A stretch of DNA of 64,000 bases from Prorocentrum cordatum (lineage: Eukaryota > Sar > Dinophyceae > Prorocentrales > Prorocentraceae), in the NCBI GenBank assembly GCA_963575745.1, contig CAUYUJ010015016.1, positions 842,244-906,243 on the forward strand. Reading direction: 5' to 3'. Within the stretch, counting starts at the first letter, position 1. Each line of letters opens with the position of its first letter. The notes beneath the pieces are model-generated. The model saw only the letters and a program-made list of their open reading frames with translations. It was not told where the DNA came from and did no database searches. Position numbers and translations under genes: made by a program. Positions 36,334 to 46,242 of this stretch are shown here, in pieces.

Positions 36334-38012
36334 GCATCCTCGCCCCCCTGATCCCCCCCGCGCCTTGCAAGGGCGCGCGCGCGTTCATCGCTGCCCTGTC
36401 CAGGCCCGGGGCCATCGTCGGCGTCCCGGCGTAGACTTGGCGCAGGCATACTCCTGGGTCGAGGATTCATGACGATCCTCCCTGGAGCATCGGCTCGGAC
36501 CTCTACCGAATGCCTCTGGGCAGGCACCGACTGGGGAGCACGGCGCCATGGGGCGCGGCCACGACGCTCTTCGGCACTGCCTGCCATGCCAACCCAGTGG
36601 ATGACCGGCCCATGCACCTGCCTTGGAACCGGCGGCTTCGCAGAGCTCCGCTGGTTGGGCGACGCTGGCTGGCCACTCTTAGGCCCGGTCTTGTTGTGCG
36701 GCTCGCGCTCGCCACTCTTCACCTTGGGGCGCTCCGGGTCGCCACGCCAGCGGCCGGGCTGATCACAGTCAGCACGCCGGCTGTTAGCCTTGCGCTGGCC
36801 CGTCGGCTTGCGACCAGCCTGGAAAGAGCCGCTGGCGTTGATCTTCTTGGGGCCCCGCTGCCGAAGGGCAACGAATCCGCGCTTCTGACGCTGCGCTGCC
36901 GTCTTCTGCTCGGCCCTCCAGCCGGCCAAGAACGCCTCCTGAAGATCCCCCGGTGCCTCGTACTCCTCGTCGTCAGGCCCATCGTTGTCCGACGCCAGCT
37001 CCTCGTCGACCTCAGCGCCGCCCTCGAAGAGGGTGCCCTCGGCCCCTCCGGGGTCTCCGTCGCCCTGGTCGTCTGCTTCCTCTTCGTCGTGCTGCGCCTC
37101 CTCCAGGTCGCCGTCGTGTTCATCGTAGTCTTCACCGTTCTCCACCTCGTGCACATGCTGGCCAGAGCGTCCTCGAAGCACGCGCGGCCTACGAGCCAAG
37201 GGAGGGTGCGGGTGGCGACCGCCCGAACTCCCAGAGGAGCGCCCGTGCTCACGCTGCGCCGCCACAAACGGCGAGCGGCGAAGGAGCACCGAGCGCTTCT
37301 CGGTGTCGTGCACCTTCGAGTAGGCTGCCTTCAGCACGACCTCCATCCGCTTCGAGTCGTAGATGCCGCCGCCATTGAAGAGCACCTGCGCTCGCTCTCT
37401 CTGCGACAGCCCAGCACCACGGAGCATCTTGCTCGCCAGCGCGCGATCACTGATTGCTGAAGTGGGATCCTCGAGCTGCAACTCCATGCGCTTCTTGCGC
37501 AAGTACGTTGTCAAATCCATGATGGGCTGGCCTGCCCGACGGTGAGCACGCCCCCACTCCTGATGCACCTGATCCAGGCGCTCGTGGTCCATCTTCTCGA
37601 AGGCGTCATCGTAGATAACGAAGATGGTCTCGAGCGTGTCCTCACGCCGGAGGTCCGACGCGTCCAGTACCTCGATGAGCTCCTTGGCCCGACCTGTCAC
37701 CTGACTGTAGATGATCAGGCCCAGCTCCACGTCGGAGAGCTGGTTGAGGTTGCGGATGACCTCCACAGCCTTGCGCCACTCTCGGTACTTCTTGGTGCTA
37801 GTACCGACGGCACCGTCGAAGTCCGGGAGCTTCACCTGTGACAGCAGTAGGCGTGCACGCCTGGGACCGCTGTCGCCACGATCCCGCTGCATGGCCAGGA
37901 TCTCCCTCTGGGTCTCGGCCATCACGCGCAGGACCGCGTGCAGGTCCGGAGAACATGCGCCGGCGGAGGACATCGCCTCCGCGTCCGAGCCGCCGTCCTG
38001 GCTGCCGGCCAT
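36228..38012 (-). CDS. copia-2 Gag
   Basis: ATG 38012. The capsid-type region (about residues 50-230) shows KLPDFDGAVGTSTKKYREWR, then LIIYSQVTGRAKELIEVL and LRKKRMELQLEDPTSAISDR, the usual helical UBN2-like Gag. An acidic stretch and a basic stretch follow. The nucleocapsid knuckle is expected at about residues 415-432 and reads A-D-C-D-Q-P-G-R-W-R-G-D-P-E-R-P. Only one Cys of a C-x2-C-x4-H-x6-C pattern remains; the other three positions are Arg, so zinc binding is doubtful. The last ~25 residues (after about 36335) are out of frame with the conserved continuation at 36130-36333. Confidence 0.85.
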   Translation of the reverse strand: MAGSQDGGSDAEAMSSAGACSPDLHAVLRVMAETQREILAMQRDRGDSGPRRARLLLSQVKLPDFDGAVGTSTKKYREWRKAVEVIRNLNQLSDVELGLIIYSQVTGRAKELIEVLDASDLRREDTLETIFVIYDDAFEKMDHERLDQVHQEWGRAHRRAGQPIMDLTTYLRKKRMELQLEDPTSAISDRALASKMLRGAGLSQRERAQVLFNGGGIYDSKRMEVVLKAAYSKVHDTEKRSVLLRRSPFVAAQREHGRSSGSSGGRHPHPPLARRPRVLRGRSGQHVHEVENGEDYDEHDGDLEEAQHDEEEADDQGDGDPGGAEGTLFEGGAEVDEELASDNDGPDDEEYEAPGDLQEAFLAGWRAEQKTAAQRQKRGFVALRQRGPKKINASGSFQAGRKPTGQRKANSRRADCDQPGRWRGDPERPKVKSGEREPHNKTGPKSGQPASPNQRSSAKPPVPRQVHGPVIHWVGMAGSAEERRGRAPWRRAPQSVPAQRHSVEVRADAPGRIVMNPRPRSMPAPSLRRDADDGPGPGQGSDERARALARRGGDQGGEDACARCRRILANAHPKGTAWSLSFLTLPRSITSWSM

Positions 38013-38073
38013 GGCGGCGCGCGCGGGTGGTCGCAGCCACCCAAGCAGAGCACGCAGTGCGTCCGCTGGAGCT

Positions 38074-38090
38074 TACAAGCTCCGCTACCA
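38074..38090 (-). promoter_or_regulatory. copia-2 primer-binding site
   Basis: On the minus strand tggtagcggagcttgta follows the LTR after one extra T. Its first 13 bases equal the copia-1 primer site, so both elements use the same initiator-Met-type primer. Confidence 0.8.
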
Positions 38091-38091
38091 A

Positions 38092-38273
38092 TGTCAGTGC
38101 AGTTCTTTTAGCTCGGACCGCGCGGCAGTCCAACTGCGGGTGCAGTCCCAGGGCCCTAGGACTAGGGCCAAAACGGCGGCGGGCAGCGTGCACGCCACAA
38201 ACATGAAAAGCATGTGCATCATGCGTACAAGGCGGCACGGGCGGCAGAGGGGCAGGGGAGTGCACTCTTCACA
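38092..38273 (-). repeat. copia-2 5' LTR
   Basis: 182 bp; the element's transcription starts here on the minus strand. Confidence 0.95.
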
Positions 38274-38390
38274 GTTGGCCGTCTCAATATTTTTGCATCG
38301 GCGAGTCATCCGACTACGGTCGTGGCAACTTCTATCGGGCTGTACCTCGTTGGGATGGCCAAGCGCCTGAGAACGTTCAGTCCCGAGTAG
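38274..38390 (+). pseudogene. 3' part of the gene split by copia-2
   Basis: Immediately after the right LTR the frame resumes at the target duplication gttg and encodes G-R-L-N-I-F-A-S-A-S-H-P-T-T-V-V-A-T-S, then GLYLVGMAKRLRTFSPE, to TAG 38388-38390. Joined in reading order with GDEDQV at 28543, it gives the normal end of this family (GDED-x-V-G-R-L ... Y-x-x-x-M-x-x-R). The insertion therefore hit an otherwise continuous codon series. Confidence 0.75.
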
Positions 38391-38394
38391 GGGG

Positions 38395-38630
38395 GAGGGG
38401 GGGAGTCAGTTCAGGAGGGAGGAGGAGGAGGGAGAGGAGAAATGATGGCGGCATCTCTCGAGCCTCGGCCGTTTCACTTTTGCCTGTGCGCCCTGGGGAG
38501 AGGTGCGCATTCCGAGCGCAGGCGGTACATGTACACAGTCTTTGCACTGCGCGCTTGATTATCATCCGTTTCCCAACGTCCGTAAAGCGCGAAGATACCC
38601 GCACCCCGTAACATTGCAATGTGAGGAGGT
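38395..38630. other. No supported gene
   Basis: A G-rich tract, then unique sequence. I see no coding signature. Confidence 0.5.

Positions 38631-38686
<56 letters not shown>
38631..38686. repeat. AAC microsatellite
   Basis: About 18 perfect AAC units. Confidence 0.97.
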
Positions 38687-38687
<1 letters not shown>

Positions 38688-39099
38688 TACTAGCACGTGG
38701 GGACACTCCGTTCTCACCAGTGCCAGGGTTTTCATAGGAGGCGGGCAATACCCCCACTTTGTGGGGGGGCCGGTTCAAGCTCTACCAAATTTCCAAACGA
38801 CTCTTCGCCACCACCCACACCCAGCTTCCCGCCCTATGACGTTCGGACACTTCACTTCGTGGCATGCGGACGACCGTGGCTACTATTCAGGGCCCCGCGG
38901 CCGACGACGACGGCGTGCGCGCGCGAAGAAAAAACGAATGTGTCCCGCATGGTATTATTTGACAGGGATGATGGCCCTGGCAGGTGCGCAACCGTTGTTG
39001 CAGAAGTTCGAAAAAGTTGCTCGGAAAAGCCCATTTGACAGAAATGTTTAAAAAGTGTTGGGTTTCCGACAAATCCGCAAGAGCGCGCGGGATGAAATT

Positions 39100-39300
39100 T
39101 TGACATTTTTTTTTTGAAAAACCATTGGTTTTTTTTTATGTTTTTATGTTGAAATCGCTACGAACACTAAGGTTTTGGAAGGATTTCGTCTTGCGCGCGC
39201 GAATGTCCACTTTACCTTATTTTTTGCAAGGGATTCTTGAAGTTTGGTTATGTTAGAACAAGAAATGTCCACTTTAGCTTATTTTTTGCAAGGGAAAACG
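39100..39300. other. AT-rich island with a 33-bp direct repeat
   Basis: Copies at 39202-39234 and 39264-39296 share aatgtccacttta(c/g)ctta and the following ttttttgcaaggga, with one difference. T-runs of 8-9 bases precede them. No ORF. It could be remnants of a short mobile element. Confidence 0.8.
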
Positions 39301-39444
39301 GGGGACAACAAAACAACCGGATCCGGACACCCACGTTTTGCCTGAGACTTCCTCACGAAAATGATGAAAATGTGGCTGCGGCCTAGGCGCGGCGAGGGGG
39401 CCGCGCACCAGGGGTCCCAACAATAATTATTCTTTAGAATAAAT

Positions 39445-39560
39445 AATGTTCAACAACAGCAATAACAACAACAACACCAAATTAACAAACAAACAAACAA
39501 CCAAACAAATAAACATGACACAACACAACACAACAGCAACACAAGCAACACTATTACCAA
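39445..39560. repeat. AAC/AAAC-rich degenerate microsatellite
   Basis: Mixed AAC, AAAC and CACA units. Confidence 0.85.
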
Positions 39561-39564
39561 CAAC

Positions 39565-40200
39565 AATGAAGTCATACACCAAGAGGCGCGTATAATACTG
39601 GATTTAAAAACTAGATCAACAACATAAAGTAAGCACAGAGCTGAATGCCAGCATAAAAAAAACACGAGGACAAACAACATGCAACATCCAGGGCTTAATG
39701 TCCCATGGAAAGGTAACAGCCACGTCAACATCAAAGGCAAACGTAAGTGCAATAACACTGGCAAGCGTACGAACCCCACTCCAACCCCACCTCCGACGAT
39801 ATTTTTTTGTCCCCAATCCGCGGTACCGGAGGTCTGTAAATTACCTTCAGGGATACATCCATGTTCGATTGTCCCGGGAATCGGAAACGGACGGCCCCCA
39901 GGGGGCGACTTGAAAACAAAAAAATCGTTAGGCGTATGCACCGAGAGGGAGGGGGGGCCATGCGGACGTTGGCAGGTAACCCAACGTTGCATGGGGGCAG
40001 GGGTCGGTGGCCCCTGGGGCTAACCCTCTGTTGGGAACCCCCTGCCCCCGTGCAGCGCTGGGTGACCTGGGGATGTCCGCATTGCCCCCCGTCGTCGTCG
40101 TCGTCGTCGTCGACGTCGTCGCTGCCGCCGCCGCCGCACGCGCGCGCGGCGGCCCCCGCTCCGTGGTGCGCCGCCCGCTCCGCGCGAGGGGGCAATGCGA
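39565..40200. other. No supported gene
   Basis: Open frames on both strands, none with a recognisable domain. A short GTC run lies at 40090-40125. Confidence 0.5.
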
Positions 40201-40204
40201 GCGA

Positions 40205-40350
40205 CGATACGATGGTTTCAATATGCTTTCAACATGCTGGGAAAGGATTGGGACCTGCAGGTCCCAATCCTTTCCGACGGTACGATGGTTTCACTGTGCT
40301 TTCAACGCGCTGGGACAGGATTGGGACCTGAAGGTCCCAATCCTTTCCCG
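40205..40350. repeat. Tandem duplication of about 73 bp, each copy ending in a palindrome
   Basis: Copy 1 (40205-40275) and copy 2 (40276-40350) share acgatggtttca, tgctttcaac and the terminal palindrome. In copy 1 the palindrome is perfect over 36 bases with no loop (40240-40257 against 40258-40275, centre ctg/cag). In copy 2 (40313-40348) it has two changes. Confidence 0.93.
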
Positions 40351-40457
40351 GCATGTTTGCTTGGGGCCCGACCCCGGGGGTTGTCGCTCGCATTGCGGGC
40401 GCGTGCTTGCCACCCGCCCTTCCCTCCCCCTTCCCTCCCCCTCCATTCCCGCCCCCC

Positions 40458-41310
40458 TTTCCTCCTCCTCCTCCTCCTCCTCCTCCTCCTCCTCCTCCTT
40501 TTCCTCCTCCTCCTCCTCCTCCTCCTCCTCCTCCCCTTTTCGGCCTACTCCTCCTCCTATCCTCCCTCCTCCTTCTCCCCCCTCCTCCTCCTCCTCCTCC
40601 TCCTCCTCCTCCCTCCTCCTCCTCCTCCTCCTCCTCTCCTCCTCCTCCTCCTCCACCTCCTCCACCTCCTCCTTCCTCCTCCTCCTCCCTCCTCCTCCTC
40701 CTCCTCTTCCTCCTCCCTTCCTCCTCCTCCTCCTCCTCCTCCTCCTCCTCCTCCTCCTCCTCCCTCCCCCTCCTCCTCCTCCTCCTCCTCCTCCTCCTCC
40801 TCCTCCTCCTCCTCTCCTCCTCCTCCTCCTCCTCCTCCTCCTCCTCCTCCTCCCCCCCATCGCCCTCCTCTTCCCCCTCCTCCCACTCTCTCCTCGGGCC
40901 CGGGACTCGGACTCGAGAGCGGCGCCTTGCGGCGGGAGCTCAGAGGATCCACCCACGCCCCCTTTTCTACTCCTTCCCAATCCTCTCTCCCTCTCTCCTT
41001 TCGCCTCTGTCCTCGCCCTCCTCCCTCCCCCTCCTCCTCTGTCCTCCTCCTCCTTCTCCTCCTCGTCCTCCTCCTCCTCCTCCTCCTCCTCCTCCTCTTC
41101 CTCCTTCCCCCCCTCCTCCTCCTCCTCCTTGTCCTTTTCCTCCTCCTCCTCCCTCCCCTCCTCCTCTCTTCCTCCTCCTCCTCCTCCGCTCCTCCCCACC
41201 TCCTCCAACCCTCCCTAGTTCCTCCCCTCCCCCCCTCCCTGCATCCCTCCTTTGCTCCCATCCCTCCCTCCTCCCCTCCTCCTCCTCCTCCTCCTCCTCC
41301 TCCTCCTTTT
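40458..41310. repeat. TCC microsatellite complex, about 850 bp
   Basis: Near-continuous TCC/CTC units with C-runs and a unique block at 40895-40985. All long open frames over it are compositional. Confidence 0.97.
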
Positions 41311-41345
41311 TTTTTTCTCTCTCTCTCCTCTCTCTCTCTCTCTCT

Positions 41346-41408
<63 letters not shown>
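41311..41408. repeat. TC dinucleotide microsatellite
   Basis: About 45 TC units with few interruptions. Confidence 0.97.
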
Positions 41409-41409
<1 letters not shown>

Positions 41410-41469
41410 TACTTCCCCTCCTCCTCCTCTTCCTCGGGGCGACGACGAGACGACAACATGCGCTCCGCG

Positions 41470-43021
41470 GCGCGAGCAAAAAATGTGAACCTGTCTGGCG
41501 AAAGCATCCGTGTAATCTTCCGCTGACTTACACTCCCTTCCTCTGGCCTCAACATGCTCACGCGTGCCATCGCACTTGCGCTCGAGTCCCTCCGTCACGT
41601 CTTGAAACGTGGATGCAATCGCCCAGGGCTTTTTCATGAAATTACCCTTGTTATCCCTCAATCCATACGCACACCCATGAAAAGCCGTTTTGACAAACTC
41701 AAGCTCTCTCATGAACTCTTTCACCTGGGGTTCCCTCCAATAAATACACTGAGTTGGCCATTCAAGGCAAACGGCACCCCCCCGCGTCGTGCGCAGCACG
41801 GGCAATCTCGCGGAAATACCAAAACAGATATCTGAAGTCTGTCCTAATGCCTCGAAGCCTACGCATCGCTCTATGGTTTCCAGTACGGAAATGATGGGCT
41901 TCGTTCGCGCATTGCCAGGGGGAACCTCCTGCACAGGGCATAGAGCCCCATAGCGTTATGCTTTTTCCTTTGGACGTCTTTATGTCATTCAGAGCCAACC
42001 TTCGTCCCTTATCGGTTATCATATATTCCTTCTCCGTGTGCCGTATTACTTTACACGAATTATCGACAACATTCTCAGGGTTTCCGATCCTGCTCTGGGG
42101 GCAACAGCAATATTCTAACAAGAGTCGATCCCCAGTCCACTGAGTGGCTGGGGCACAATCATCCCGGATCCAGAACTCCGCCCAGCCGGTCCATCTACTT
42201 GGGTGATAGTCGCCATCGCTGGAATCGCCATTCGAATTCTGCTCAAATGGGCGATGATATTTATTATCTTCGTCGCGCCAACTATCCGCGCGGTCAATAG
42301 TCAAACCATGTCGGGCATTGATTGCATTGATTGACCTAGCCGGGTCAACTGGGCAATCGGTATTTGCCGGCGTAACCGTGACAAATGTAGGAACAAAGTG
42401 CCATCGTTTAAGACTCTGTCCGTGTTGTGTCCATTGATCCCTCCTATTCTGGAAATTAGCAACAGCAGCAGGCGGAAGGTGAGGAATAATAAGGTTGTAG
42501 CCGGGCGCGCCTTCTGCTTGCTCGGCATTAACTGGCTCAACGCTCGATCGTTCTTCACACATCGCTTTTGACAGATTCGATGCATCAGATTCGCTTCCGC
42601 TGTCGGCTATATCGAACATCGCTCTCATCTCAATCTCCTCCATTGACCTGGGTTTATCGGGGCTTCTCCTGGAACCTTCTTCCTCCGTAACAGGAGTAGT
42701 TGTGCTTGCTTCCACGGCTTGGCGGGGCGCATTCGCCGCCTCGGCTCGGCCCGGGGCGTTCGCCACCACGGCTTGGCCGGGGGCAGCCTCGGCGGCAGCT
42801 GGGCGCTGAGCGCCGTTGGGCGCCGCTGGGCTATGTATTGGTTTTGGAGAATGCTCAGCGGGCTTGCCCTTGTTGGGGCGCTTCTTTTTCTTGTTCATCC
42901 TTTTGCTAGGTACAGCAGCTCCTCTCCGCAAAGCCGAACTCGGACCTAAGCGGGGCTTCAAAATCTCCCCGGGTTTCAGGGGGGGCCGTCTGACAACGTC
43001 GAATCTACGTAGTCTCGGCAC
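41470..43021 (-). pseudogene. copia-3 C-terminal methyltransferase-like module
   Basis: In frame with RNase H after one TAA. A Pro/Ala-rich, Lys-rich N-terminus (MNKKKKRPNKGKPAEHSPKP) leads to a folded part: KSITLWGSMPCAGGSPWQ (about 41930-41985). In the next frame come GGAVCLEWPTQCIYW (about 41740-41790), FHGCAYGL and FMKKPWAIAST (41620-41690), and CDGTREHVEARG. The order small-residue-P-C-x-G-G-S-x-W-Q, then x-E-W-P, is reminiscent of motifs IV and VI of C5-methyltransferases. This block recurs at the end of dinoflagellate copia polyproteins. Activity is unproven, and a frame change at about 41900 breaks it. Confidence 0.55.
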
Positions 43022-43039
43022 CGCTTGGCGGTCAAGAAT

Positions 43040-44410
43040 TTAGGAGTCACAACGTTGACGATATATAATACCTTGACCCAGGCCAAAGGGCATGTGAACC
43101 TCCTCGTTCCAACGTCGGCAGCCTCGTTCGTACTGAAGCTCAACGATACCTCGAGAAAACTGTTCAGACACTGCGGCGGCGTCGATGCGATGAGTTCGCG
43201 GCAGGTGCATAGGCTTCATGGACCCTCCGGCTTTAATGACCTTGCAGACCGCCTGGTTGTCTTCTAAGAACAAACAACGTATCTGTCGTCCAAGCAATAT
43301 TTCCCATAGCTGAAGGGCTGCAAGCAGCTCTTTTCGCAGGGCAAGGTCAGCAGCCACAATTTCAGCCTCAAGAGTACCATGGGAAACGCATGTCTGTCTC
43401 TGAGATCCCATAGATTGCCCAGCCCTAGTGCATGGGCCCCAAATTGCTTGATAACTGGCACTCGTGCTCCTATGTGTTCGGATGTCACTGGCCAGATCCG
43501 CGTCATAATACTGTTTCAACAAGACATCCTCCATTCTGTCACCTACCCATGAAGACATGCGGTAGTGAGAGGTACACTTGATGTAACAAATGAGGCGGAC
43601 GAGATCCATGTCATGTTGCTCTGTCCATTTGGTAATGCAACTGGCCGTATGACACGCGGCGCGGAGCAGGTCGCACCGAGCCATTCTCGCACCGTAAAGG
43701 ATCTTCATCAAGACTTTCGCCACGATGGGCTGGAGCACTCCCGACTGGGTCGGCGGCTCTGGATCATTGGGGCTGGCCACTGCTGCGCAAAGGCCGCGCG
43801 CGTCAATCTCTTGATCTGGAGGCCCAACGTCAACTTTGATATGTAACGCGGAGGCCATTGCTTCCTCTGCAGGAGAGCAAATGTCACCTCCAGGGCCGCC
43901 TTGGCCGCCCTCGAGATCGGCAAGTTCGGGGCCAAACGGGGTTCCCGCAGCGGGATAAGTAGCCGGGTCAGTATCTGTGAGTTGTGCATATAAAGTGACA
44001 CAGGACTCGAAGAATTCAGTCATGTCGTATTCTATAACTCTGGCCTGTTTGGGTTCTCTCGGTTGGTATGGCTCAGGCGGCTGGGCCGTCGAGCCACCCC
44101 CCGTTTCCTCCTCATCGCTCTCGTCCGGGACGGAAGCGTTCTTCTTGGCGTTAGGAGGCGGTGGGTCCAAAGTCGCGGGCAACGCACCTTGCCACTCGAC
44201 AATCTGTTTAGACAGTCGGTGTTCACAACCCAAGTATCGTCCGACTGCGGTCGGGGGATCTATCTCTATGCCTTTCAGGCAATTGAGAGATGGTGTTCGT
44301 AATACCATCCAACCTTGAGCTAGCTTGTCTGCAGGGCCAGCCAGCTTAAACTCATCAGCGTAAACTGTAAAAAATAGCTTCAGCTCTTCATGAAAATAGC
44401 AGCTGCGCAC
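43040..44410 (-). pseudogene. copia-3 RT C-terminal half and RNase H
   Basis: A 456-codon frame. After the YADE box come an acidic/Pro-rich spacer and the connection (KVLMKILYGARMARCDLLRA, then IKCTSHYRMSSWVGD). RNase H-like blocks are D-A-D-L-A-S-D, THGTLEAEIVAADLALRKEL-type (SHGTLEAE, about 43365-43390) and CLFLEDNQAVCKVI (about 43240-43275). The frame continues past TAA 43040-43042 into the next ORF. Confidence 0.75.
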
Positions 44411-44805
44411 GGGCTACATTTTACAAAACCTTTAGCCGTAACGTGCCATTTGCAGTGTTGCTCCCAATATCCCCCTGGATCAGGGTGTCCGTATAAAGAT
44501 AAAATCAACGGGCGTACGGGATTGCGCATATGCGACCATGACTCGGGCCACTCATCACGGGGTAGGAATATCCACGTCGGGGCGCCACCCAACTTTGACT
44601 GGGTGTAAGCCTGACGGGCATCGGTTTGTTCAATGCTATGGCCTTCGGAGAGCCCGTAAGTATCAGCTGCTTTGCTGGCCTGCATAGTAGCAGGACTGCT
44701 GGGGAGTTCTCGAAGTAAAGCAACGTCCTTATTCTGATCTCTCACGCTCGAACCATCGAAAACTACCCGGCCTTGACATTTACGATCTTTGTGTCCGAGT
44801 GGCAA
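44320..44805 (-). pseudogene. copia-3 reverse transcriptase
   Basis: RT motifs: GRVVFDGSSVRDQNKD (about 44740-44785), a stretch ending SSPATMQASKAADTYGLSEG, then IEQTDARQAYTQSKLGGAPTW with a catalytic Asp, and LYGHPDPGGYWEQH. In the next frame the active-site box reads V-Y-A-D-E-F-K-L-A-G (about 44340-44375). The usual copia box is Y-V-D-D, so the second Asp is Glu here. With the frame change near 44400 this RT is probably inactive. Confidence 0.8.
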
Positions 44806-44889
44806 CTCTGAGAATTTTTCAACAAGGATTGCGAACAGACGACCAAAGTGGGCAGTCTGTCCTTTGAGTTCTGCAACAACATCGGAATA

Positions 44890-46242
44890 TTATATGACGC
44901 CTTCCTCGCCCCATGTGCCTATGTCTCGCAACCTGTTCCATTCCTTTCTCAGAGCGGCCTGGGCATCTTGATTAGCCTGGGCCTCAACTTTGGAAACGGA
45001 GCGAGCTACAGCGGCATCAATCCTAGCATGCTGCCATTCGCTGGGAAGTTGAAAGGGCTCGTCAACAATTGAAAGGAGATCCGTAAAAGGGTTGTATAAG
45101 TAATCAAAATCAAATCTTTCCTTTTTAAGGTGACTAGGCATTGGGGCCGAGCTATGCTGCAACGGCATTCGAGGCACGCTTCGCCGCGACGCGGCGGCCG
45201 CCAGACTCAAGGTCAGGCTTGCCTCTTGCGTCACCGCAGAATCCACATCGGATAACGGGCCCCTGCCGGCTGGGCCGGAGGGAACACCGTCACGTGCTAT
45301 GGTGCCATCGTACCACGTTTGCTTCCACCATGCATCCTCACCATCCGATAGGTAGTCGTCGGAGTCATCCTCCTCAGAGGATTCGGCGGCCACAGCTGCG
45401 GCTTGGCCGCCCTGTGCCGCCTGGCGACGGAATCGCTCTACAACCCACGGAGCGGCTCTTCTTGCCTTTGGATGCGTCGCAAGGTAGGCAGCGTCCTCTT
45501 CAGAGAGTGGACGAACCGCGGGTGGCTGGGCCACTGCGGGCTCGGGCGGAGCTGGCGGGTCTTCCACGCCCAAGCCTATATCACGCAAGAGGGCAAGACA
45601 AGGACCGGGATCGTCTATACCAAAGAATCCTCTCTTTTCGGCCTTGTATTTCTCGACGGCCTGTCGGCGCTGAGCCTGATTCATGTTGAACATGCGTCCG
45701 GGATGAATTCCAGGATTGGTGGATTCAGGCAATTTCTTCAGCCACTGAGCACCGCGCTTAGGCTCTGGATCGGTGACCCGCACACGGGTCACGGGAACGT
45801 AGTCGGGATCATGATATAGTACAACCCGTATGCTGCACGTCTTGCGACGGCCTGTCAACGGGAGCTTTTGCGTTAACTCCTCTTTCGTTAGGCCTACGAC
45901 AATACGCCTGTCTTCGTAACATTTCATCGCATCGAGGTTCTGGGTCGCGCGAGCAACGGGCTGCCCCTTCCCGGTGACCTTCTCGCGCATCTTGGCCGCT
46001 GAGAAGTCAGATTGTCGATCCAAACGATACTCAATATGTGCGAGACCTAACTTCTGATCTTTATCTTCGCCTGGGCGAGAGTCTCGCTGCGGGCCCCGGC
46101 CGTCGATCACCGCAAGCTCGTCATCCACGCATGAACCCCCCCGGACCGTCATCATCATCGGAATCGGCCTCGGAGTCTGGCGGTGGAGCGCCCTCGCCTC
46201 CTCGAGGGGGCGGCGGCGCAATTGTGGCGGGATCTTCTGCAC
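44890..46242 (-). pseudogene. copia-3 region between integrase and RT
   Basis: A 450-codon frame with no known catalytic motif. It includes GIHPGRMFNMNQAQRRQAVE and then Pro/Ala-rich and acidic segments. It ends with EWQHARIDAAVARSVSKVEA and LRKEWNRLRDIGTWGEEGVI, the typical lead-in to copia RT (K-E-W-x-x-L ... TW). Confidence 0.65.

Larger units (their letters stand above)
28544..38273 (-). mobile_element. Ty1/copia LTR retrotransposon copia-2, 9.7 kb
   Basis: Bounded by 182-bp direct LTRs (28544-28725 and 38092-38273) that I read as identical and that start TG and end CA. The flanks share gttg, a 4-bp direct repeat, one base shorter than the usual copia duplication. It encodes Gag, an aspartic protease, a methyltransferase-like module, integrase, RT and RNase H on the minus strand. 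Identical LTRs mean a very recent insertion, yet the gag-pol junction changes frame several times and several metal-ligand residues are replaced. It may therefore be defective, mobilised in trans, or affected by sequencing indels. Confidence 0.95.

Noticed and set aside
29772-37460. Many plus-strand frames of 100-390 codons opposite copia-2
   Set aside because: Antisense shadows of Gag and Pol.
40195-41526. Very long open frames on both strands over the TCC/TC tract (up to 443 codons)
   Set aside because: Homopolymeric Ser/Leu/Pro or Glu/Arg/Gly reading of a microsatellite; all frames are open for compositional reasons.
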